The translations under genes were made by a program, and so were the position numbers. A stretch of DNA of 64,000 nt. Source: Siphonodentalium dalli. Taxonomy: Eukaryota > Mollusca > Scaphopoda > Gadilida > Siphonodentaliidae. The notes beneath the pieces are model-generated. The model had not been told where the DNA came from. It saw nothing but the letters and a program-made list of their open reading frames with translations, and did no database searches. Numbering within the stretch: position 1 is the first letter of the stretch; each line of letters starts with the position of its first letter. Location: contig CP136063.1 in assembly GCA_032622095.1 (NCBI GenBank), forward strand, positions 272,175,426 through 272,239,425. Reading direction: 5' to 3'. This document shows positions 10,713 through 22,491 of the stretch, in pieces.

Positions 10713-11080
10713 ATCTGCAAGGCCAGTGTCTAGTTGAAACATTCAAAAACATATATTCTTGAACTTTATTAACGCATGCCAAACTACTAGTGTTAGCGCT
10801 GCCACTTGACAAATTTGCTGATGGAAAAAATAATTCAAATTTGGCAAAAACAAAATTCCCGGTGAAATTAAGCCTCTGCGTGGTCTTTCCTCCACCCGTA
10901 AAATTGACAACGTCGTGTGTGGCCTTGCGGCTGGAACGACGATAAACCCTAACAAACAAACAAACATAGCAAATCCTCTTGTGATGCGCCCTTCTGATAA
11001 GGCAACCCTTCTATCGTGTTATTGTTTGATTATTGGTGTATTATGTGGTGATAAACACGAGATGCGAATATAATTATTAA
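10713..11080. repeat. 368-bp non-satellite insert, copy 1
   Basis: The monomer pattern stops after ATTGTTAGTCT and gives way to unrelated sequence beginning AATCTGCAAGGCCAGTGTC. It resumes at about TTAACTACTCATGG. No monomer can be recognised inside. It holds the palindromes ACTAGT and AGCGCT near 10786-10800, a GC-richer stretch near 10881-10950, and an AAAC run at 10951-10966. Two overlapping open frames on the minus strand (84 and 74 codons) are too short, overlap each other and show no motif I recognise, so I do not call them genes. Possible origins are a transposable-element fragment or a joined pair of element ends captured before the macro-unit was amplified. All six copies sit at the same place relative to the surrounding monomers. 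Confidence 0.93.
10881..10967. mobile_element. Possible SINE-like 3' segment inside the insert
   Basis: Seen: GGCCTTGCGGCTGGAACGAC is followed by GATAAACCCTAACAAACAAA and a short (AAAC)n run. Known in general: many tRNA-derived SINEs and their partner LINEs end in a conserved 3' segment and a short microsatellite. From memory this wording resembles tails seen in molluscan and other invertebrate SINEs; I could not check it. I see no clear RNA polymerase III A and B boxes upstream and no target-site duplication, so at best this is a truncated element. It is present in all six inserts at the same offset. Confidence 0.33.
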
Positions 11081-11082
11081 CT

Positions 11083-11640
11083 ACTCATGGAATGTTACAA
11101 ATAAAGAGCGTTCATTGCTAGTATTATTCCTGGTATGTAACCAACAAAGAACGTCCATTGTTAGTCTTATGCATTGTATGCTACAAGTAAGGAACGTTCA
11201 TTGCTAGTCTTAATCCTGGTATGGAACCAACAAAGAACGTCCATTGTTAGTCTTATTCATGGTATGTTAAAAATAAAGAGCGTTCATTGCTAGTCTTATT
11301 CTTGGTATGTAACCAACAAAGAACGTCCATTGTTAGTCTTATTCATTGTATGTTACAAATAAAGAGCGTTCCTTGCTAGTCTTATTCCTGGTATGTAATC
11401 AACAAAGAATGTCCACTGCTAGTCTTACTCCTGGTATGCTACAAATAAAAAGAGTTCATTGTTAGTCTTATTCCAGGAATGTAACCAACAAAGAACGTCC
11501 ATGGTTAGTCTTATTCATGGTATGTTACAAATAAAGAGCGTTCATTGCTAGTCTTATTCCTGGTATGTAACCAACAAAGAACGTCCATTGTTAGTCTTAT
11601 TCATGGTATGTTACACATAAAGAGCGTTCATTGCTAGTCT
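11083..11640 (+). repeat. Alternating 86-bp dimer block downstream of the insert
   Basis: This is a diverged duplicate of the block at 9110-9700. Shared order includes GCTAGTATTATTCC, GTATGCTACAA followed by TAAGG, CTAGTCTTAATCCTGG, TTAAAAATAAAG and TTCCAGGA. The offset is 1973 bp at the start and 1930 bp after one extra unit in the upstream block. The insert therefore lies between two copies of an old duplication. Copies follow each later insert at the same distance. Confidence 0.85.
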
Positions 11641-11739
11641 TATTCCTGGTATGTTACAAATAAAGAGCGTTCATTGTTAGTCTATTCCTGGTATGTTACA
11701 AATAAAAAACGCTCATTGTTAGTCTATTCCTGGTAAGTT

Positions 11740-12111
11740 ACAAATAAAGAACGCTCATTGTTAGTCTATTCCTGGTATGTTACAAATAAAGAGCGTTCAT
11801 TGTTAGTCTATTCCTGGTATGTTACAAATAAAGAACGCTCATTGTTCGTCTATTCCTGGTATGTTACAAATAAAGAGGGTTCATCGTTAGTCTATTCCTG
11901 GTTTGTTACAAATAAAGAACGCTCATTGTTAGTCTATTACTGGTATGTTACAAATAAAGGGCGTTCATCGTTAGTCTATTCCTGGTATGTTACAAATAAA
12001 GAACGCTCATCGTTTGTCTATTCCTGGTATGTTACAAATAAAGAACACTCATTGTTAGTCTATTCCTGGTATGTTATAAATAAAGAGTGTTCATTGTTAG
12101 TCTATTCCTGA
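11740..12111 (+). repeat. Short run of 42-bp units that varies between 8 and 9 copies
   Basis: Consecutive 42-bp units keep one frame open (VYSWYVTNKERS-like repeats). The run has 8 units in macro-units 2, 3 and 4 (117-codon frame) and 9 in macro-units 5, 6 and 7 (131-codon frame at 37061, 49618 and 58476). The same monomers fill 1-3180 in large number. The one-unit difference is one of three length differences between the short and long macro-unit forms. It has no start context or other sign of a real gene. Confidence 0.82.
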
Positions 12112-12793
12112 TATATTACACATAAAGAACGCTCATTGTTAGTCTTACTCCTGGTATGTTACATATAAGGAACGCACATTGTTAGTCTTACTCCTGGTAT
12201 GTTACAAATAAAGAGCGTTCATTGCTAGTCTATTCCTGTTATGTTACAAATAAAGAGCGTTCATTGTTAGTCTTACTCCTGGTATGTTACAAATAAAGAA
12301 AGCTCATTGTTAGTCTATTCCTGGTATGTTATAAATAAAGAGCGTTCATTGTTAGTCTTACTCCTGGTATGTTACCAATAAAGAACGCTTATTATTGGTA
12401 TATTCCTGGTATGTTACAAATAAAGAGCGTTCGATGTTAGTCTTACTCATTGTATATTAAAAATAAAGACCGTTCATTGTTAGTCTTAGTCGTGGTATGT
12501 TAGAAATAAAGAGCGCGCATTGTTAGTCTATTCCTGGTATGTTATAAATACAGAGCGTTCATTGTTAGTCTTACTCCTGGTATGTTACCAATAAAGAACG
12601 CTCATTGTTAGTCTATTCATGGTATGTTGCAAATAAAGATTGTCTCTTGTTAGTATATTCATGGTATGTTACAAATAAAGATAGTTCATTGTTAGTCTTA
12701 TTCCTGGTATGTTACAAATCAAGAGCGTTCATTGTTAGTCTTACACATTGTATGTTGAAAATAAAGAGCGTTCATTGTTAGTCTATTCCTGGT

Positions 12794-15700
12794 TTGTTAC
12801 AAATAAATAACGCTCATTGTTATATAGTCTATTCTTGGTATGTTTCAAATAAAGAGCGTTCATTGTTAGTCTATTCCTGGTATGTTACAAATAAAGAGCA
12901 TTCATTGTTATTCTATTCCTGGTATGTTACAAATAACGAGCGTTCATTGCTAGTCTATTCCCGTTATGTTACAAATAAAGAGCGTTCATTGTTAGACTAT
13001 TACTGGTATGTTACACATAAAGAGCGTTCATTGTTTGTATTATTCCTGGTATGTTACAAATAAAGAACGCGCATTGTTAGTCTATTCCTGGTATGTTACA
13101 AATAAAGAACGTTCATTTTTAGTCTATCCCTGGTATGTTACAATAAAGAGCGTCATTGTTAGTCTATTCCTGGTATGTTACAAATAAAGAGCGTTCATTG
13201 TTATTCTATTCCTGGTATGTTACAATTAAAGAGCGTTCATTGTTAGTCTATTCATGGTATGTTACAAATGAAGAACGTCCATTGTTATTCTTATTCATGG
13301 TATGTTACCAATAAAGACCGTTCAGTGTTAGTCTTAGTCATGTTATGTTACAAATTAAGAGCGTTCATTGTTAGTATATTCATGGTATGTTACAAATAAA
13401 GATCGTTCATTGTTAGTCTTATTCCTGGTATGTTACAAATAAAGAGCGTTCAATGTTAGTCTTACTCATTGTATGTTAAAAATAAAGACCGTTCATTGTT
13501 AGTCTTAGTCATGGTATGTTAGAAATGAAGAGCTTTCCTTGTTAGTATATTCATTGTATGTTACAAATAAAGATCGTTCATTGTTAGTCTTATTCCTGGT
13601 ATGTTACACATAAAGAGCGTTCATTGTTATTCTATTCCTGGTATGTTACAATTAAAGAGCGTTCATTGTTAGTCTACTCATGGTATGTTACAAATAAAGA
13701 ACGTCCATTGTTATTCTTATTCATGGTATGTTACAGATAAAGAGCGTTCATTGTTAGTCTTATTCCTGGTACGATACACATAAAAAGCGTTCATTGTTAG
13801 TCTACTCATTGTATGTTACCAATAAAGACCGTTCAGTGTTAGTCTTAGTCATGGTATGTTACAAATTAAGAGCGTTCATTGTTAGTATATTCATGGTATG
13901 TTACAAATAAAGATCGTTCATTGTTTTGTCTTATTCCTGGTATGTTACAAATAAAGAGCGTTCAATGTTAGTCTTACTCATTGTATGTTAAAAATAAAGA
14001 CCGTTCATTGTTAGTCTCAGTCATGGTATGTGCGAAATGAAGAGCTTTCCCTGTTAGTATATTCATTGTATGTTACAAATAAAGATCGTTCATTGTTAGT
14101 CTTATTCCTGGTATGTTACACATAAAGAGCGTTCATTGTTAGTCTACTCATTGTATGTTACCAATAAAGACTGTTCATTGTTAGTCTTAGTCATGGTATG
14201 TTACAAATAAAGAGCGTTCATTGTTAGTCTATTCATGGTATGTAACCAACAAAGAACGTCCATTGTTAGTCTTATTCATGGTATGTTACAAATAAAGAGC
14301 GTTCACTGTTAGTCACCTCCTGGTAAATAACCAATACTGACCGTTCATTGTTAGTCTATTCCTGGTATGTTACCAATACAGATCATTCATTGTTAGTCGT
14401 ATTCCTGGTATGTTACAAATAAAGAGCGTTCATTGTTAGTCTATTCCTGGTATGTTACAAATAAAGAGCGTTTATTGTTAGTCTATTCCTGGTATGTAGC
14501 CAACAAAGAACTTTCATTGTTAGTCTTATTCCTAGTATGTTACACATTAAGAGCGTTCATTGTTAGTCTATTCATTGTTTGTTACCAATAAAGACCGTGC
14601 ATTGTTAGTCTTAGTCATGGTATATTACAAATAAATATTGTCTCTTGTTAGTATATGCATGGTATGTTACAAATAAAGATAGTTCATTGTTAGTCTTATT
14701 TCTGGTATGTTACAAATAAAGAGCGTTAATTGTTAGTCTATTCCTGGTTTGTTACAAATAAATAACGCTCATTGTTATATAGTCTATTCTTGGTATGTTT
14801 CAAATAAAGAGCGTTCATTGTAGGTCTATTCCTGGTATGTTACAAATAAAGAGCATTCATTGTTATTCTATTCCTGGTATGTTACAAATAACGAGCGTTC
14901 ATTGCTAGTCTATTCCCGTTATGTTACAAATAAAGAGCGTTCACTGTTAGACTATTACTGGCATGTTACAAATAAAGAGCGTTCATTGTTTGTATTATTC
15001 CTGGTATGTTACAAATAAAGAACGCTCATTTTTAGTCTATTCCTGGTATGTTACAAATAAAGAACGTTCATTTTTAGTCTATCCCTGGTATGTTACAAAT
15101 AAAGAGCGTTCATTGTTAGTCTATTCCTGGTATGTTACAAATAAAATGCGTTCATTGTTAGTCTATTCCTGGTATGTTACACATAAAGAGCGTTCATTGC
15201 TAATCTATTCCTGTTATGTTACAAATTACGTGCGTTCATTGCTAGACTTATTCGTGGTATGTAACCAACACAGAGCGTTCATTGTTAGTCTTACTTTTGG
15301 TATGTTACAAATAAAGAGCGTTCATTGTTAGTCTTATTCCTTGTATGTTACAAATAAAGAGCGTGTATTGTTAGTCTATTCCTGGTATGTTACAAATAAA
15401 GAGCGTTTATTGTTAGTCTATTCCTGGTATGTAACCAACAAAGAACGTCCATTGTTAGTCTTATTCCTGGTATGTTACACATAAAGAGCGTTCATTTTTA
15501 GTCTTATTCCTGGTATGTTACAAATAAAGAACGCTCAATGTTAGTCACCTCCTGGTAAATAACCAATAATGAGCGTTCATTGTTAGTCTATTCCTGGTAT
15601 GTTACAAATAAAGATCATTCATTGTTAGTCGTATTCCTGGTATGTTACAAATAAAGAGCGTTCATTGTTAGTCTATCCCTGGTATGTTACAAATAAACAG

Positions 15701-16023
15701 CGTTTATTGTTAGTCTATTCCTGGTATGTAGCCAACAAAGAACTTTCATTGTTAGTCTTATTCCTATTATGTTACACATTAAGAGCGTTCATTGTTAGTC
15801 TATTCATTGTTTGTTACCAATAAAGACCGTTCATTGTTAGTCTTAGTCATGTTATGTTACAAATAAAGATTGTCTCTTGTTAGTATATTCATGGTATGTT
15901 ACAAATAAAGATAGTTCATTGTTAGTCTTATTCCTGGTATGTTACAAATCAAGAGCGTTCATTGTTAGTCTTACACATTGTATGTTGAAAATAAAGAGCG
16001 TTCATTGTTAGTCTATTCCTGGT
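12794..16023 (+). repeat. 3230-bp subunit, first copy in macro-unit 2
   Basis: It starts at the TTGTTACAAATAAATAACGC marker and carries first-subunit variants such as TATCCCTGGTATG and AAATGAAGAACG. A base change GTCTCAGTC near 14015, where the related copies I compared read GTCTTAGTC, appears private to this copy. Confidence 0.85.
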
Positions 16024-19000
16024 TTGTTACAAATAAATAACGCTCATTGTTATATAGTCTATTCTTGGTATGTTTCAAATAAAGAGCGTTCATTGTTAGT
16101 CTATTCCTGGTATGTTACAAATAAAGAGCATTCATTGTTATTCTATTCCTGGTATGTTACAAATAACGAGCGTTCATTGCTAGTCTATTCCCGTTATGTT
16201 ACAAATAAAGAGCGTTCATTGTTAGACTATTACTGGTATGTTACACATAAAGAGCGTTCATTGTTTGTATTATTCCTGGTATGTTACAAATAAAGAACGC
16301 GCATTGTTAGTCTATTCCTGGTATGTTACAAATAAAGAACGTTCATTTTTAGTCTATCCCTGGTATGTTACAATAAAGAGCGTCATTGTTAGTCTATTCC
16401 TGGTATGTTACAAATAAAGAGCGTTCATTGTTATTCTATTCCTGGTATGTTACAATTAAAGAGCGTTCATTGTTAGTCTATTCATGGTATGTTACAAATG
16501 AAGAACGTCCATTGTTATTCTTATTCATGGTATGTTACCAATAAAGACCGTTCAGTGTTAGTCTTAGTCATGTTATGTTACAAATTAAGAGCGTTCATTG
16601 TTAGTATATTCATGGTATGTTACAAATAAAGATCGTTCATTGTTAGTCTTATTCCTGGTATGTTACAAATAAAGAGCGTTCAATGTTAGTCTTACTCATT
16701 GTATGTTAAAAATAAAGACCGTTCATTGTTAGTCTTAGTCATGGTATGTTAGAAATGAAGAGCTTTCCTTGTTAGTATATTCATTGTATGTTACAAATAA
16801 AGATCGTTCATTGTTAGTCTTATTCCTGGTATGTTACACATAAAGAGCGTTCATTGTTATTCTATTCCTGGTATGTTACAATTAAAGAGCGTTCATTGTT
16901 AGTCTACTCATGGTATGTTACAAATAAAGAACGTCCATTGTTATTCTTATTCATGGTATGTTACAGATAAAGAGCGTTCATTGTTAGTCTTATTCCTGGT
17001 ACGATACACATAAAAAGCGTTCATTGTTAGTCTACTCATTGTATGTTACCAATAAAGACCGTTCAGTGTTAGTCTTAGTCATGGTATGTTACAAATTAAG
17101 AGCGTTCATTGTTAGTATATTCATGGTATGTTACAAATAAAGATCGTTCATTGTTTTGTCTTATTCCTGGTATGTTACAAATAAAGAGCGTTCAATGTTA
17201 GTCTTACTCATTGTATGTTAAAAATAAAGACCGTTCATTGTTAGTCTTAGTCATGGTATGTGCGAAATGAAGAGCTTTCCCTGTTAGTATATTCATTGTA
17301 TGTTACAAATAAAGATCGTTCATTGTTAGTCTTATTCCTGGTATGTTACACATAAAGAGCGTTCATTGTTAGTCTACTCATTGTATGTTACCAATAAAGA
17401 CTGTTCATTGTTAGTCTTAGTCATGGTATGTTACAAATAAAGAGCGTTCATTGTTAGTCTATTCATGGTATGTAACCAACAAAGAACGTCCATTGTTAGT
17501 CTTATTCATGGTATGTTACAAATAAAGAGCGTTCACTGTTAGTCACCTCCTGGTAAATAACCAATACTGACCGTTCATTGTTAGTCTATTCCTGGTATGT
17601 TACCAATACAGATCATTCATTGTTAGTCGTATTCCTGGTATGTTACAAATAAAGAGCGTTCATTGTTAGTCTATTCCTGGTATGTTACAAATAAAGAGCG
17701 TTTATTGTTAGTCTATTCCTGGTATGTAGCCAACAAAGAACTTTCATTGTTAGTCTTATTCCTAGTATGTTACACATTAAGAGCGTTCATTGTTAGTCTA
17801 TTCATTGTTTGTTACCAATAAAGACCGTGCATTGTTAGTCTTAGTCATGGTATATTACAAATAAATATTGTCTCTTGTTAGTATATGCATGGTATGTTAC
17901 AAATAAAGATAGTTCATTGTTAGTCTTATTTCTGGTATGTTACAAATAAAGAGCGTTAATTGTTAGTCTATTCCTGGTTTGTTACAAATAAATAACGCTC
18001 ATTGTTATATAGTCTATTCTTGGTATGTTTCAAATAAAGAGCGTTCATTGTAGGTCTATTCCTGGTATGTTACAAATAAAGAGCATTCATTGTTATTCTA
18101 TTCCTGGTATGTTACAAATAACGAGCGTTCATTGCTAGTCTATTCCCGTTATGTTACAAATAAAGAGCGTTCACTGTTAGACTATTACTGGCATGTTACA
18201 AATAAAGAGCGTTCATTGTTTGTATTATTCCTGGTATGTTACAAATAAAGAACGCTCATTTTTAGTCTATTCCTGGTATGTTACAAATAAAGAACGTTCA
18301 TTTTTAGTCTATCCCTGGTATGTTACAAATAAAGAGCGTTCATTGTTAGTCTATTCCTGGTATGTTACAAATAAAATGCGTTCATTGTTAGTCTATTCCT
18401 GGTATGTTACACATAAAGAGCGTTCATTGCTAATCTATTCCTGTTATGTTACAAATTACGTGCGTTCATTGCTAGACTTATTCGTGGTATGTAACCAACA
18501 CAGAGCGTTCATTGTTAGTCTTACTTTTGGTATGTTACAAATAAAGAGCGTTCATTGTTAGTCTTATTCCTTGTATGTTACAAATAAAGAGCGTGTATTG
18601 TTAGTCTATTCCTGGTATGTTACAAATAAAGAGCGTTTATTGTTAGTCTATTCCTGGTATGTAACCAACAAAGAACGTCCATTGTTAGTCTTATTCCTGG
18701 TATGTTACACATAAAGAGCGTTCATTTTTAGTCTTATTCCTGGTATGTTACAAATAAAGAACGCTCAATGTTAGTCACCTCCTGGTAAATAACCAATAAT
18801 GAGCGTTCATTGTTAGTCTATTCCTGGTATGTTACAAATAAAGATCATTCATTGTTAGTCGTATTCCTGGTATGTTACAAATAAAGAGCGTTCATTGTTA
18901 GTCTATCCCTGGTATGTTACAAATAAACAGCGTTTATTGTTAGTCTATTCCTGGTATGTAGCCAACAAAGAACTTTCATTGTTAGTCTTATTCCTATTAT

Positions 19001-19253
19001 GTTACACATTAAGAGCGTTCATTGTTAGTCTATTCATTGTTTGTTACCAATAAAGAACGCTCATTGTTAGTCTTAGTCATGTTATGTTACAAATAAAGAT
19101 TGTCTCTTGTTAGTATATTCATGGTATGTTACAAATAAAGATAGTTCATTGTTAGTCTTATTCCTGGTATGTTACAAATCAAGAGCGTTCATTGTTAGTC
19201 TTACACATTGTATGTTGAAAATAAAGAGCGTTCATTGTTAGTCTATTCCTGGT
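16024..19253 (+). repeat. 3230-bp subunit, tandem duplicate in macro-unit 2
   Basis: It matches 12794-16023 nearly base for base and reads GTCTTAGTC near 17245 where that copy has GTCTCAGTC. It is followed at 19254 by the third marker, which begins the second-subunit type leading to the next insert. This is a recent tandem duplication. Confidence 0.87.
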
Positions 19254-22123
19254 TTGTTACAAATAAATAACGCTCATTGTTATATAGTCTATTCTTGGTA
19301 TGTTTCAAATAAAGAGCGTTCATTGTTAGTCTATTCCTGGTATGTTACAAATAAAGAGCATTCATTGTTATTCTATTCCTGGTATGTTACAAATAACGAG
19401 CGTTCATTGCTAGTCTATTCCCGTTATGTTACAAATAAAGAGCGTTCATTGTTAGACTATTACTGGTATGTTACACATAAAGAGCGTTCATTGTTTGTAT
19501 TATTCCTGGTATGTTACAAATAAAGAACGCGCATTGTTAGTCTATTCCTGGTATGTTACAAATAAAGAACGTTCATTTTTAGTCTATCCCTAGTATGTTA
19601 CAATAAAGAGCGTCATTGTTAGTCTATTCCTGGTATGTTACAATTAAAGAGCGTTCATTGTTAGTCTATTCATGGTATGTTACAAATAAAGAACGTCCAT
19701 TGTTATTCTTATTCATGGTATGTTACAGATAAAGAGCGTTCATTGTTAGTCTTATTCCTGGTATGATACACATAAAAAGCGTTCATTGTTAGTCTACTCA
19801 TTGTATGTTACCAATAAAGACGGTTCAGTGTTAGTCTTAGTCATGTTATGTTACAAATTAAGAGCGTTCATTGTTAGTATATTCATGGTATGTTACAAAT
19901 AAAGATCGTTCATTGTTAGTCTTATTCCTGGTATGTTACAAATAAAGAGCGTTCAATGTTAGTCTTACTCATTGTATGTTAAAAATAAAGACCGTTCATT
20001 GTTAGTCTTAGTCATGGTATGTTAGAAATGAAGAGCTTTCCTTGTTAGTATATTCATTGTATGTTACAAATAAAGATCGTTCATTGTTAGTCTTATTCCT
20101 GGTATGTTACACATAAAGAGCGTTCATTGTTAGTCTACTCATTGTATGTTACCAATAAAGACTGTTCATTGTTAGTCTTAGTCATGGTATGTTACAAATA
20201 AAGAACGCTCATTGTTAGTCTTATTCCTGGTATGTTACAAATAACGAACGCTCATTGTTAGTCTTATTCATGGTATGTTACTAATAAAGAGCGTTCATTG
20301 TTAGTCTAGTCCTTGTATGTTACAAATAAAGAACGCTCATTGATAGTCTTACTCCTGGTATGTAACCAACAAAGAACGTCCATTGTTAGTCTTATTCATG
20401 GTATGTTACAAATAAAAAGCGTTCACTGTTAATCTATTCCTGGTATATAACTAACAAAGAACGTCTATTGTTGGTATATTCCTGGTATGTTACAAATAAA
20501 GCGCGTTCATAGTTAGTCTTACTCATGGTATGGTACAAATAAAGAGCGTTCATTGCTAGTATTATTCCTGGTATGTAACCAGCAAAGAACGTCCATTGTT
20601 AGTCTTATTCGTTGTATGCTACAAATAAGGAGCGTTTATTGCTAGTCTTAATCCTGGTATGTAACCAACAAAGAACGTCCATTGTTAGTCTTATTCATGG
20701 TATGTTAAAAATAAAGAGCGTTCATTGCTAGTCTTATTTCTGGTATGTAACCAACAAAGAACGTCAATTGTTAGTCTTATTCATTGTATGTTACAAATAA
20801 AGAGCGTTCATTGATAGTCTTATTCCTGCTATGTAACCAACAAAGAACGTCCACTGTTAGTCTTTCTCCTGGTATGTTACAAATAAAGAGCGTTCATTGT
20901 TAGTCTTACTCCTGGTATGTTACAAATAAAGAGCGTTCATTGCTAGTCTTATTCCAGGATTCTAACCAACAAAGAACGTCCATTGTTAGTCTTATTCATG
21001 GTATGTTACAAATAAAGATAGTTCATTGCTAGTCTTATTCCTGGTATGTAACCAACACAGAACGTCCATTGTTAGTCTTATTCATGGTATGTTACAAATA
21101 AAGAGCGTTCATTGCTAGTCTTATTCCTGGTATGTTACAAATAAATAGCGTTCATTGTTAGTCTATTCCTGGTATGTTACAAATAAAGAGCGTTCATTGT
21201 TAGTCTATTCCTGGTATGTTAAAAATAAAGAGCGTTCATTGCTAGTCTTATTCCTGGTATGGGTATGTTACAAATAAAGAGCGTTCATTGCTAGTCTTAT
21301 TCCTGGTATGTTACAAATAAATAGCGTTCATTGTTAGTCTATTCCTTGTATGTTACAAATAAAGAGCGTTCATTGTTAGTCTATTCCTGGTATGTTACAA
21401 ATAAAGAGCGTTCATTGCTAGTCTTATTCCTGGTATATAACCAACAAAGAGCGTTCATTGTTAGTCTTACTCCTGGTATGTTACGAATAAATAGCGTTCA
21501 TTGTTAGTCTATTCCTGGTATGTTACAAATAAAGTGCGTTCATTGCTAGTCTTATTCCTGGTAGTCTTATTCCTGGTATGTTACAAATAAAGAACGCTCA
21601 TTGTTAGTCTATTCCTGGTATGTTACAAATAAAGAACGTCCATTGTTAGTCTTAATCCTGGTATGTTACAAATAAAGAACGTTCATTGCTAGTCTTATTC
21701 CTGGTATGTTACAAATAAGGAACGTCCATTGTTAGTATATTCCTGGTATGTTACAAATAAAGAGCATTCATTGTTAGTCTTACTCCTGGTATGTTACAAA
21801 TAAAGAGCGCTCATTGTTAGTCTTATTCCTGGTATGTTACAAATAAAGAGCGTTCATTGTTAGTCTTATTCCTGGTATGTTACAAATAAAGAGCGTTCAT
21901 TGTTAGTTTATTCCTGGTATGTTACAGATAAGGAACGCCCATTGTTAGTCTTATTCCTGGTATGTTACAAATAAAGAGCGTTCATTGTTAGTCTTATTCC
22001 TGGTATGTTACAAATAAAGAGCGTTCATTGTTAGTTTATTCCTGGTATGTTACAAATAAGGAACGCCCATTGTTAGTCTTATTCCTGGTATGTTACAAAT
22101 AAAGAGCGTTCATTGTTAGTCTA

Positions 22124-22491
22124 ATCTGCAAGGCCAGTGTCTAGTTGAAACATTCAAAAACATATATTCTTGAACTTTATTAACGCATGCCAAACTACTA
22201 GTGTTAGCGCTGCCACTTGACAAATTTGCTGATGGAAAAAATAATTCAAATTTGGCAAAAACAAAATTCCCGGTGAAATTAAGCCTCTGCGTGGTCTTTC
22301 CTCCACCCGTAAAATTGACAACGTCGTGTGTGGCCTTGCGGCTGGAACGACGATAAACCCTAACAAACAAACAAACATAGCAAATCCTCTTGTGATGCGC
22401 CCTTCTGATAAGGCAACCCTTCTATCGTGTTATTGTTTGATTATTGGTGTATTATGTGGTGATAAACACGAGATGCGAATATAATTATTAA
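22124..22491. repeat. 368-bp insert, copy 2
   Basis: By eye it is identical to copy 1 over its whole length, at an offset of 11411 bp, with the same junctions on both sides. Confidence 0.93.

Larger units (their letters stand above)
10713..22123 (+). repeat. Macro-unit 2 (11411 bp), with one extra 3230-bp subunit
   Basis: Length equals the short form (8223 bp) plus 3230 bp minus one 42-bp unit. The marker unit TTGTTACAAATAAATAACGC with its GTTATATAGTC follower recurs at 12794, 16024 and 19254, exactly 3230 bp apart. The middle copy carries the first-subunit variants (AAAGACCGTTC near 15825 and TATCCCTGGTATG near 16365). The last carries second-subunit variants (AAAGAACGCTC near 19045 and TATCCCTAGTATG near 19587). 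This indicates that the first subunit type was duplicated in tandem. The missing 42-bp unit lies near 19640. The 509-bp block is absent. Confidence 0.9.

Noticed and set aside
10705-10967. Two overlapping minus-strand open frames of 84 and 74 codons in the insert, present in all six copies
   Set aside because: They overlap in different frames, one runs into satellite sequence, and neither shows a motif or a composition like a protein I recognise. Their conservation follows from the identity of the insert copies.
10713-11080. Insert as a complete SINE or a tRNA gene
   Set aside because: I see no convincing A and B boxes, no cloverleaf and no target-site duplication at the junctions, so only a possible tail segment is annotated at low confidence.
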